Assembly (NCBI GenBank): GCA_020049615.1
Contig: JAIFKN010000006.1
Location: 1-7,546 of the forward strand
DNA: 7,546 nucleotides
Direction: 5' to 3'
From: a bacterium
Lineage (GTDB): Bacteria > Planctomycetota > UBA11346
In this document: positions 1 to 5,322 of the stretch, one piece after another
Layout: the number at the start of each line of letters is the position of its first letter
Numbering within the stretch: position 1 is the stretch's first letter
Notes under the pieces: generated by a model
Database searches by the model: none
What the model was told of the DNA's origin: nothing
Seen by the model: only the letters and a program-made list of their open reading frames with translations
Position numbers and translations under genes: made by a program

Positions 1-953
1 CGGATGGCCTGGGCCATGTCGGCGACGCCGACGCCGCGCGAGCCGTCCTTGTAGGGATGGGTGCGCTCGTACTCGGTCCAGTCGTGCAGCTTGGCGCGCT
101 TGATCCGCACCGGGCCATTGGTGCCGTTCGGGTCGGCGACCTGGATCGAGCCGGCGGTGCCGTAGAGCTCGATGTTCGGCATCGTGTGGCCGCCCTTGAT
201 GTCGAAGCTGGTGGTCAGGGTGATGACCGCGCCAGCGCTGAACTCGAGCACCGTGACGATGTGCGTCGGCACCTCGACCTGCACCACCTTGCCATGCTTC
301 GGCTGGCTGGTGATGGTGCGGGTCGGGAAGGTGGTGGAGGTGACGCCGCACACCCGCTTCACCGGTCCGAGCAGGGTGATCAGCGCGTGCAGGTAGTACG
401 GCCCCATGTCGAACATCGGCCCGCCGCCGACCTCGTAGTAGAACTCCGGCGACGGGTGCCAGGTCTCGTGGCCGCCACAGAGCATGAAGGCGCTGCCGCC
501 GACGATCGGGCCGACCAGGCCCTCGTCGATGTACTTGCGCGCCGACTGCACGGCGCAGCCGAGCACGGTGTCGGGCGCGCAGCCCAGGCGCAGGCCCTTG
601 GCCTTGGCCTTGGCCACCATCGCCTCGCCCTCGGCGCGGTTGAGCGCGAAGGGCTTCTCGCCGAAGACGTGCTTGCCGGCGTCCAGGGCCTTCAGTGCCA
701 CCGGGGCGTGGGCCTTGGGGATGGTCAGGTTGACCACCAGTTCGATCTGCTTGTCGGCGAGCATCTCCTCGACCGAGCAGGAGCGGGCGACGCCGTGCTC
801 GGCCGCCTTGGCCTTGGCGCGCTCGAGGTCGAGGTCGGCCGCCGCCGCCACGGTCAAGAACGGGAACTTCTTGCAGGCGTTGAAGTAGGCGTTGGAGATC
901 GATCCGCATCCGATGATGCCGATCTGCATGGGCTTGATGTCGGGCATGGTCAT
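1..953 (-). CDS. Gfo/Idh/MocA family oxidoreductase, 3' end cut by the window edge
   Basis: Predicted NAD(P)-dependent cytoplasmic oxidoreductase of sugars or inositols; 317 residues are visible and the C-terminus lies beyond position 1. Reading the minus strand gives an N-terminal Rossmann motif GIIGCGSIS (residues 12-20), the family hallmark GEKPFA (98-103) with its catalytic-type Lys, and the C-terminal-domain motif GGGPMFDMGPYYLHAL (176-191). The start at 953 is one of three in-frame ATGs (953, 947, 929); none has a clear Shine-Dalgarno, and 929 sits closest to the Rossmann strand. The gene lies 31 bp downstream of the ThuA-like gene on the same strand, so the two are probably one operon, as in rhizobial thuA-thuB, where ThuB is a Gfo/Idh/MocA enzyme acting on disaccharides. 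The substrate cannot be read from the sequence. The gap between the genes is a G-rich heptamer repeat that extends up to the 953 start codon. Confidence 0.93.
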   Translation of the reverse strand, partial: MTMPDIKPMQIGIIGCGSISNAYFNACKKFPFLTVAAAADLDLERAKAKAAEHGVARSCSVEEMLADKQIELVVNLTIPKAHAPVALKALDAGKHVFGEKPFALNRAEGEAMVAKAKAKGLRLGCAPDTVLGCAVQSARKYIDEGLVGPIVGGSAFMLCGGHETWHPSPEFYYEVGGGPMFDMGPYYLHALITLLGPVKRVCGVTSTTFPTRTITSQPKHGKVVQVEVPTHIVTVLEFSAGAVITLTTSFDIKGGHTMPNIELYGTAGSIQVADPNGTNGPVRIKRAKLHDWTEYERTHPYKDGSRGVGVADMAQAI

Positions 954-984
954 TGCACCAGGGGTTAGGGGTTAGGGGTTAGGG
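951..984 (-). repeat. GGGGTTA heptamer array (copy A) with G-quadruplex potential
   Basis: The plus strand has three complete GGGGTTA heptamers (961-981) followed by GGG (982-984): four G-runs separated by TTA, which fits the standard G-quadruplex pattern. Read on the minus strand, in the direction of the flanking genes, it is a C-run array ending in TGGTGCAATG, where the last ATG is the possible start codon of the oxidoreductase at 953. It fills the whole gap between the ThuA-like stop codon and that start. A nearly identical copy lies at 1818-1852. The transcript would carry the C-rich strand, so any quadruplex would form on the non-transcript-like DNA strand. Confidence 0.9.
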
Positions 985-1638
985 CTACGCCCGCGCTGCC
1001 CACAGCAGACCGCGCTCGGTGATGGTCCGGCACTCGGGCACATCGAAATCAGCGAAGGTGTGGCCGAGGGCGTTGTAGAACACGCGGCCCTTGCCCCATG
1101 CCTTCTTCCACACCACCGGCATGACCACATCGCGCGTCTCGGCGGCGTGCTCACCGGTGAAGCGGGTGGTCGCCAGGACGGTGTTGCCCGGATCGACATG
1201 CATGAAGTACTGCTCGGTCTTGGGCATGCGGAAGTCTGCCAGCCCGGCGGTGACGGCATCGAACGGGTTGCTGATGTGCACATCGTAGGCGATGCAGTTG
1301 CCGGGGTGGGCGACCCACTGTCCGCCGGTCATCCACTGGTACTCGGTATTCTCGCGGAAGGAGTCGCACAGGCCGCCGTGCCAGCCGGCCAGGCCGCAGC
1401 CGCCCTTCACGGCTTCATTCAGACCCTTGAACTGCTCGCCGCTGATCTTCGACATGGTCACGCACTGGACGATGAGGTCCTGCTTGGCCATGAGGGCGGC
1501 GTCGGCGTAACTCGCCAGGTCGTTGCTGACCGTGACGGAGAAGCCGTTGGCTTCGAGGAAGGGGATGAAGCGGTCGACCGACTGCTTCGGGGTATGGCCA
1601 TCCCAGCCACCCCAGACGACAAGTGCGTGTTTGCTCAC
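985..1638 (-). CDS. ThuA-like domain protein (trehalose-utilisation family)
   Basis: A 217-residue, single-domain protein with the class I glutamine-amidotransferase-like fold typical of ThuA. The N-terminal strand and loop read ALVVWGGWDGH (about 5-15). The central family signature is AGWHGGLCDSFR followed by EYQWMTGGQWVAHPG (about 104-133), and the C-terminal part has GKGRVFYNALGHTFADF. In rhizobia ThuA acts with the oxidoreductase ThuB in catabolism of trehalose-type disaccharides; here it also precedes a Gfo/Idh/MocA gene, which supports a sugar catabolic role. The exact reaction is not established by the sequence. The start is GTG at 1638, chosen because GGGAG lies 7 nt upstream (1646-1650) and the protein then begins right at the first beta strand; the upstream ATG at 1652 is out of frame. 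No signal peptide or membrane segment is seen, so it is probably cytoplasmic. A LacI-type operator lies 31 bp upstream. Confidence 0.92.
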   Translation of the reverse strand: MSKHALVVWGGWDGHTPKQSVDRFIPFLEANGFSVTVSNDLASYADAALMAKQDLIVQCVTMSKISGEQFKGLNEAVKGGCGLAGWHGGLCDSFRENTEYQWMTGGQWVAHPGNCIAYDVHISNPFDAVTAGLADFRMPKTEQYFMHVDPGNTVLATTRFTGEHAAETRDVVMPVVWKKAWGKGRVFYNALGHTFADFDVPECRTITERGLLWAARA

Positions 1639-1650
1639 GGAAGCGCTCCC
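1639..1650 (-). promoter_or_regulatory. Shine-Dalgarno and second operator-like half site of the ThuA-like gene
   Basis: GGGAG (complement of 1646-1650) sits 7 nt before the GTG start and decides that start. The same stretch holds GGAAGCGCT (1639-1647, plus strand), an exact 9-bp direct repeat of 1670-1678 inside the main operator. The spacing is 31 bp, close to three helical turns. A repressor bound here could also cover the ribosome-binding region of the DNA; the second site is degenerate on its right half. Confidence 0.4.
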
Positions 1651-1658
1651 ATGGGCGA

Positions 1659-1687
1659 AAACATGGTGTGGAAGCGCTTTCAGTCAA
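1659..1687 (-). promoter_or_regulatory. Candidate sigma-70 promoter of the thuA-gfo pair
   Basis: On the minus strand TTGACT (1687-1682) matches five of six bases of a -35 box. A weak -10 candidate, ATGTTT (1664-1659), follows at 17 bp. The LacI-type operator lies in the spacer, a common arrangement for repression. The transcript leader would be short, roughly 10-20 nt before the GTG at 1638. The -10 is poor, so the promoter is tentative. Confidence 0.35.
1669..1682. promoter_or_regulatory. LacI/CRE-type operator palindrome TGGAAGCGCTTTCA
   Basis: This 14-bp near-palindrome, centred on AGCGCT, fits the degenerate consensus of LacI/CcpA-family operators (TGNAARCGNWWWCA) at every position. It lies 30 bp upstream of the GTG of the ThuA-like gene, inside the candidate promoter spacer. 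LacI-family repressors commonly control sugar catabolic operons, which fits the gene pair. No lacI-type gene is in the window. Confidence 0.55.
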
Positions 1688-1703
1688 GGGGGTTTTGCCT
1701 CGC

Positions 1704-1772
1704 CATTGCCCCAGGGGTCAGGGGGCATTGCCACGCCATTGCCACGCCATTGCCACAGGGGTTAGGGTCGTG
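1704..1772 (-). repeat. Degenerate heptamer modules (copies C and D) with 11-bp tandem repeat
   Basis: On the minus strand, towards the ThuA-like gene, two shortened versions of the module occur. Copy C (1767-1748) has CCCTAACCCC then TGTGGCAATG; copy D (1725-1704) has CCCCCTGACCCC then TGGGGCAATG. Between them the unit CATTGCCACGC (plus strand) repeats about 2.8 times at 1726-1756. Copy C faces away from copy B at 1818-1852, and both share a CACGACCCTA(A/G)CCCC outer edge (1758-1772 and 1813-1827, inverted, one mismatch). Confidence 0.75.
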
Positions 1773-1817
1773 TGGACGGGGCCGGCCCAAGAACTCGCGC
1801 CTGGTACCGCACCACGA

Positions 1818-1852
1818 CCCTAGCCCCTAACCCCTAACCCCTGGTGGCAATG
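1818..1852 (+). repeat. GGGGTTA heptamer array (copy B), inverted relative to copy A
   Basis: The plus strand reads CCC-TAG-CCCC-TAA-CCCC-TAA-CCCC followed by TGGTGGCAATG. The minus strand therefore has four G-runs with 3-nt loops, a G-quadruplex motif. It matches copy A (951-984 read on the minus strand) over its whole length except for one A/G change and one extra G. It lies 46 bp upstream of the sigma factor start and points towards that gene, just as copy A points towards the oxidoreductase. Confidence 0.9.
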
Positions 1853-1898
1853 CAGATGCAATGAACCCCCCTCCCCCCGCCCCGTTTACCCCCGTGCC

Positions 1899-2558
1899 AT
1901 GGGCGCCGCACTCCGTATCGTCCCGCCCGAGGAGGCCGTCAGCCGCATGGAAGCCGCTCTCGATCTGGCCCAGGACCCGCAGGCGCAGGCCGAACTGGCG
2001 CTGATGGCCCGGGTGCGCGACGGCGACCGCGAGGCGGTCATCGGCATCGTCGAGCGCTACCAGAACGAACTGGTCGGCTTCTTCTTCCATCTCTGCTGGG
2101 ACCAGTTGACCAGCGAGGAGCTGGCCCAGGACGTCTTCGTCCGCCTGTACAACGCCCGCGAGCGCTGGCAGCCGACCGCGCGCCTGCGCACCTGGCTCTA
2201 CCGCATCGCCCACAACCTGTGGATCGACCACCTGCGGCGCAAGCGCAGCCTGGTCAGCCTCGACGCCGAGCGCGGCGAGGAGGGCCTGCGCCTGTCCGAC
2301 GTGCTCGCCGCCGCCCCCTCCGCCGATCCCGACGCCGCCGAGCGCGACCAGCAGATCCGCGAACGCGTGCGCGGCGCCCTCGCCGAGCTGCCCGAGGGCC
2401 AGCGCGAGGTCTTCGTCCTGGCCAACGACCAGGGCATGAAATACCACGACATCGCCGCCATCCTCGGCATCCCCGAGGGTACGGTGAAGTCGCGCATGCA
2501 CCACGCCGTGCGCTTCCTCCGCGACGAGCTGGCCGACCTGGTCGAGGAGCCGGCATGA
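1899..2558 (+). CDS. ECF-family RNA polymerase sigma factor
   Basis: A 219-residue group 4 (ECF) sigma-70 factor that would direct RNA polymerase to a dedicated set of promoters. The sigma-2 domain spans about 33-115, with ELAQDVFVRLYNARERW in region 2.2 and LRTWLYRIAHNLWIDHLRRK (96-115) in the DNA-melting and -10-recognition part. A short acidic linker follows (about 120-150). The sigma-4 domain spans about 150-210 with the helix-turn-helix YHDIAAILGIPEGTVKSRMH for -35 recognition. There is no sigma-1 or sigma-3, as expected for ECF. The first ATG (1899) has no visible ribosome-binding site. An in-frame ATG at 1947 (residue 17) has GAGGAGG 11 nt upstream and would give 203 residues. The codons between have typical GC-rich third positions, so both starts remain possible. 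It overlaps the next gene by ATGA, implying coupled translation with its probable regulator. Confidence 0.95.
   Translation: MGAALRIVPPEEAVSRMEAALDLAQDPQAQAELALMARVRDGDREAVIGIVERYQNELVGFFFHLCWDQLTSEELAQDVFVRLYNARERWQPTARLRTWLYRIAHNLWIDHLRRKRSLVSLDAERGEEGLRLSDVLAAAPSADPDAAERDQQIRERVRGALAELPEGQREVFVLANDQGMKYHDIAAILGIPEGTVKSRMHHAVRFLRDELADLVEEPA
1929..1935 (+). promoter_or_regulatory. Strong Shine-Dalgarno (GAGGAGG) for the alternative sigma factor start at 1947
   Basis: GAGGAGG lies 11 nt before the in-frame ATG at 1947, whereas the upstream ATG at 1899 has only C-rich sequence before it. It is the best ribosome-binding site near this gene and may mark the true start. It also encodes Glu-Glu-Ala codons if translation begins at 1899. 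Confidence 0.45.
2544..2549 (+). promoter_or_regulatory. Shine-Dalgarno (GAGGAG) for the toroid/anti-sigma-like gene
   Basis: GAGGAG inside the last codons of the sigma factor gene ends 5 nt before the ATG at 2555. This supports that start and independent re-initiation at the ATGA overlap. Confidence 0.7.
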
Positions 2559-4015
2559 GCTCCTCCACCGACCCCCTGCTGAAGGCCATCCAGCGCGGCG
2601 ACCGCAACTGCCCGGACGGCGCCAACCTCGCCCGCCTCGGCGAGCTCGCCCGCGCCGCCGGCGCCACCGTGCCTGCTGACCTGCGGGACAAGGTGCTGCG
2701 CGCCATCGAACGCGACACCGCCGAGGACCTCGACGCCGATGCTGCGGTCGACCGCTGGGTCGAGGGCGCCGCCGACCCGCAGCTTGCGCGCCTGCGCAGC
2801 CTCACCCACGCGCAGCCGCGCATGGTCGACCTGCGCGACCGCGTGCGCCGCGCCATCGCCCCGGCGAGCATCCGCCTGACCCCGCAGCAGGCCGAGAAGA
2901 CCGGCCGCCGCTGGCGCCTCATCGCCGCCATCGCCGCCGCCCATGTCGCCGCCGTGCTCATCTTCACCAGCATCGCCGACGACCAGCCGACCGGCACCGC
3001 AGTCAGCACCACCACCGCGACCTCGCGCAAGACCGATGCGACGATCACCGCGCCGGACTGGGAACGCCTGCGCGAACGCGGCGGCGACGTACTGGCCCCG
3101 CGGCGCAGCAACCTGGCGCGCGAGACGGCCCGTGCCGACGCCGGACTGGGCGATACCGCCGCGCCGGTCGGCCGCATGCTCGCCTGGCTGATCGCCCGGC
3201 AGGACGCCGTCTCCGGCCGCATCGCCAGCGCTCCCAGCGTCGCCGGCGATCGCGCCATCGCCAGCCAGGCGCTTGCCGCCCTCGCGCTGCTCGGCGAAGG
3301 CGCCGGCGACCAGACCCGCCTCAGCCGCGCCCGCCTCGCCCTCGGCCCGGTCGCCTCGGCCATGGCCGGCGCCGAGCCGCTCTCGCCTGCCGCGTTGTCG
3401 GCGTGCACGCTCGCCCTGGTCGAAGGCGCGCTGGTCACCCGCGACCCCGAGCTGCAGCTGACCGCCAAGGCGGCCTTGCTGCGTCTGACGCGCGAAATGC
3501 CTGGCAGCCCGCACGAAGGTGGACTCGCCGGCCTCGCCTGGCTGGCGCTGGAGACGGCCGATGCCGGCCTGCTCGCGCCGCCACGCGGCGCGGTCGAAGC
3601 GGCACGCAACCGCATCGCGCGCCCGCTGCCCGCCGGCGACGCCGACCACGGCCGACTGGGTCTCGCTGCCTATGCCCGCGTCGTCTTCGGTCTCGGCGCC
3701 CAGGACGGCACCCGGGACCAGCTGGCCGCCCTCGCTGCGCATCCACCCATGACTGACCGCGAGGGCCGCACCGACCCGCTCGGCTGGTTCCTCGCCGGCC
3801 TGGCCGTCCACGCCGGCGGCGGGCCTGGCTGGACCGCCTGGGCCAATGGACTGCGCGCCAGTCTGCTGACCCGCCTGATCGCCGACGGACCCGCCCTCGC
3901 GCACATGCCGGCGGAAGCCGTGCGCCATGCCGCTGGCGACGACGTGCTGGCCACGGCACTCGCGGTCCTGGCCCTGCAGGCGCCCTACCGGTACGCGGTG
4001 CCAGCGGCCGATTAG
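2555..4015 (+). CDS. Single-pass membrane protein with alpha/alpha-toroid-like domain; putative anti-sigma factor
   Basis: 486 residues, starting at the ATG of an ATGA overlap with the sigma gene. Domains: a cytoplasmic region (1-120) with an internal duplication, in which VPADLRDKVLRAIE (about 39-52) is echoed by MVDLRDRVRRAIA (90-102); a positively charged GRRWR then one membrane helix (about 122-140); a Thr-rich linker (about 149-166); and a large predicted extracytoplasmic domain (about 200-486). That domain has repeated helical segments such as GRMLAWLIARQDAVSGRI (206-223), SPHEGGLAGLAWLALET and DPLGWFLAGLAVHAGG, and ends in LATALAVLALQAPYRY (465-480). The pattern resembles the squalene-cyclase/prenyltransferase-like toroids common in planctomycete membrane proteins. 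The gene order and topology suggest an anti-sigma factor, but there is no HxxxCxxC zinc motif, so it is not a classical ZAS protein. The toroid may be a sensor rather than an enzyme; the DxDD and QW motifs of true cyclases are not seen. Coding is confident, function is inferred. Confidence 0.8.
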   Translation: MSSSTDPLLKAIQRGDRNCPDGANLARLGELARAAGATVPADLRDKVLRAIERDTAEDLDADAAVDRWVEGAADPQLARLRSLTHAQPRMVDLRDRVRRAIAPASIRLTPQQAEKTGRRWRLIAAIAAAHVAAVLIFTSIADDQPTGTAVSTTTATSRKTDATITAPDWERLRERGGDVLAPRRSNLARETARADAGLGDTAAPVGRMLAWLIARQDAVSGRIASAPSVAGDRAIASQALAALALLGEGAGDQTRLSRARLALGPVASAMAGAEPLSPAALSACTLALVEGALVTRDPELQLTAKAALLRLTREMPGSPHEGGLAGLAWLALETADAGLLAPPRGAVEAARNRIARPLPAGDADHGRLGLAAYARVVFGLGAQDGTRDQLAALAAHPPMTDREGRTDPLGWFLAGLAVHAGGGPGWTAWANGLRASLLTRLIADGPALAHMPAEAVRHAAGDDVLATALAVLALQAPYRYAVPAAD

Positions 4016-4095
4016 CAGCCACGGTCGGACCAGGCCTGGTGCGACCTCCGCACTTCCGCCCTTCCGCACCTGAGCGCCAGCCGTAAGCCAGTGGC

Positions 4096-4506
4096 ATGCC
4101 CCTGGTCCCCTGCCGCCTCGCCAACATCGTCGTCGACGAGGCCAACGACCAGCAGTCCGTGGTCCTCGCCGAGGAAGGCCCGGACGGGAGGAGGCTGTCG
4201 ATCTCCATCGGCCCAGCCGAAGCCCTGGCCATCGACCGCGCCGTGAAGGGCCAGCAGTTCCCCCGCCCGCTCACGCACGATCTGCTGACCTGCGTCATCG
4301 GCGCCACCCGCCATCGTCTGGTCGAGATCCGCATCGTCGATCTCCGTGAAAAGACGTTCTTCGCGGAACTGGTGCTGGCTGGTCCCGACGACGTGCGCCG
4401 CGAGATCGATTGCCGTCCGAGCGACGCCATCGCCCTGCTGGTGCGCCACCCGGGCGTGGCGTTGCTGGTCAACGATGTGGTGCTGGCGGAGGCGGCCGAC
4501 GGATGA
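4096..4506 (+). CDS. Bifunctional nuclease family protein (BFN, DUF151)
   Basis: 136 residues, normal length for the family, probably cytoplasmic. Family signatures are the N-terminal strand after PCRLANIVVDE, the ISIGPAEALAI segment (36-46), PRPLTHDLL (56-64) and the highly conserved IDCRPSDAIALLVR (104-117), which corresponds to the usual 'ARPSDAIALA.R' core. BFN proteins have been reported in plants to have DNase and RNase activity, but the role of bacterial members is largely unknown. The ATG at 4096 has no obvious ribosome-binding site; it lies 80 bp after the toroid gene, so it may be in the same transcript. It overlaps the SDR gene by ATGA. The final residues (AEAADG) lack any further domain, such as the UvrB/UvrC motif fused in some homologues. 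Confidence 0.9.
   Translation: MPLVPCRLANIVVDEANDQQSVVLAEEGPDGRRLSISIGPAEALAIDRAVKGQQFPRPLTHDLLTCVIGATRHRLVEIRIVDLREKTFFAELVLAGPDDVRREIDCRPSDAIALLVRHPGVALLVNDVVLAEAADG
4488..4492 (+). promoter_or_regulatory. Shine-Dalgarno (GGAGG) for the SDR gene
   Basis: GGAGG within the end of the DUF151 gene lies 10 nt before the ATG at 4503. It supports that start over the in-frame ATG at 4410, which would overlap the upstream gene by 97 bp and add a low-complexity Arg/Gly-rich extension. Confidence 0.65.
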
Positions 4507-5303
4507 CGAGTCCGGTCGTCCGGTCGTCCGGTCGTCCGGTCGTCATCCTCGGCTGCGGCACCGTCGGGGTCCTCGCCGGGCGCATCCTGGCCGCCCGCGG
4601 CTGGCAGGTGACCGGCGTGCGGCGGAGTCCTGGTCCTGACCAGGACGTCACCCTGGTCACCGGGGACGCCGCCGATCCCGGGATCTGGGCGCGCCTTCCG
4701 CTACCGCAAGCCGTGCTGCTGACGGCGACTCCCGGCCTGCGCCGCGGCCGCGACAACCGGCTGACCGAAGCTGCCCGCCTGGTCCCGGACGGCGTACGCC
4801 TGGTCTACAGCGGCACCACCGCCGTGTACGGCGAGGCTGACGGCGACGCCGTCGCCGAGGACGGACCGTTGGCCCCCGACGCCGGACCGCTGCTCGCGGT
4901 CGAGGCCGCGGTGCTGGCCCATCACGACGCCTGCGTACTGCGCTGCCCTGCCCTGGTCGGTCCGAACCGCCGACGCGCACAGGAGCGCGCCCGCGCAGCC
5001 GCCGAGGCCGGCAATCCCCTGACCGTTCCCGGCGATCCTGACCGGCCCTTCAGCGTGCTGCACGAGAACGACCTCGCGACCCTGCTGGCCGAGGCGGTCG
5101 ACGGCCGGTTGCGCGGCGTACGCGGCGTGCTCAACGCCGCCCATCCGCAGCCCCTGACCGTGCGCAGCCATTATGCCGAGCAGGCGCGCCGAGCCGGCGT
5201 CGCCGTGACCATCATCTCGGACGGCACGGACAAGCCGTCGCGGGCGATCGACGCACGGCGTCTGCAGGCGCTGCTGCCGGACTGGTCCTGGGTCGAAGCC
5301 TGA
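4503..5303 (+). CDS. Atypical SDR / NAD(P)-binding epimerase-like protein (YeeZ-like)
   Basis: 266 residues with a Rossmann fold: VVILGCGTVGVLAGRILAAR (13-32) carries the GxGxxG nucleotide motif, and DAADP (55-59) follows at the end of a beta strand. The third motif is VYSGTTAVYGE (101-111), the equivalent of the SSTGVYG block of YeeZ-like extended SDRs. The C-terminal part has RCPALVGPNRRR (147-158), matching the usual R..gIYGPGR stretch, and FSVLHENDLATLLAEA (183-198), typical of epimerase-like SDRs. The catalytic YxxxK of classical SDRs is absent: the aligned region reads GPLLAVEAAVL, so catalysis by the standard mechanism is doubtful. Substrate is unknown. The start at 4503 overlaps the DUF151 stop codon (ATGA), and a GGAGG is 10 nt upstream. 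Codons 3-14 are built from an 8-bp tandem repeat, so copy-number changes would shift the frame. It converges on yidC, with 19 bp between the stops. Confidence 0.87.
   Translation: MTSPVVRSSGRPVVILGCGTVGVLAGRILAARGWQVTGVRRSPGPDQDVTLVTGDAADPGIWARLPLPQAVLLTATPGLRRGRDNRLTEAARLVPDGVRLVYSGTTAVYGEADGDAVAEDGPLAPDAGPLLAVEAAVLAHHDACVLRCPALVGPNRRRAQERARAAAEAGNPLTVPGDPDRPFSVLHENDLATLLAEAVDGRLRGVRGVLNAAHPQPLTVRSHYAEQARRAGVAVTIISDGTDKPSRAIDARRLQALLPDWSWVEA
4510..4544 (+). repeat. 8-bp tandem repeat (TCCGGTCG, about 4.4 copies) in the SDR start region
   Basis: The unit TCCGGTCG is repeated without error from 4511 to 4542, with one base of extension on the left and two on the right. It starts 5 nt after the ATG and encodes residues 3-14 (PVVRSSGRPVV). 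Because 8 is not a multiple of 3, gain or loss of one unit would frameshift the gene. Confidence 0.92.
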
Positions 5304-5322
5304 CGCTTCAGCCCGGCCAGCC

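Noticed and set aside
57..968. Long plus-strand open frame opposite the oxidoreductase
   Set aside because: Product is low-complexity His/Arg/Val-rich, lacks any domain, and is antisense to a gene with clear Gfo/Idh/MocA motifs.
1726..1756. Short tandem repeat resembling a CRISPR or satellite
   Set aside because: The unit is only 11 bp with no unique spacers, and it is explained by the CATTGCCAC edge of the heptamer module.
2555..2914. Zinc-binding anti-sigma (ZAS) domain
   Set aside because: The cytoplasmic part has a single Cys (residue 19) and no HxxxCxxC.
4024..4045. Palindrome around ACCAGGCCTGGT between the toroid and DUF151 genes as terminator or operator
   Set aside because: It has no T-run and no loop in the perfect form; one isolated palindrome in high-GC sequence is weak evidence.
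2198..4069. 623-codon minus-strand open frame across the sigma and toroid genes
   Set aside because: High GC removes stops in antisense frames. The product is Gly/Arg/Ala-rich with no recognisable fold, while the plus strand encodes a clear sigma factor and a structured membrane protein.
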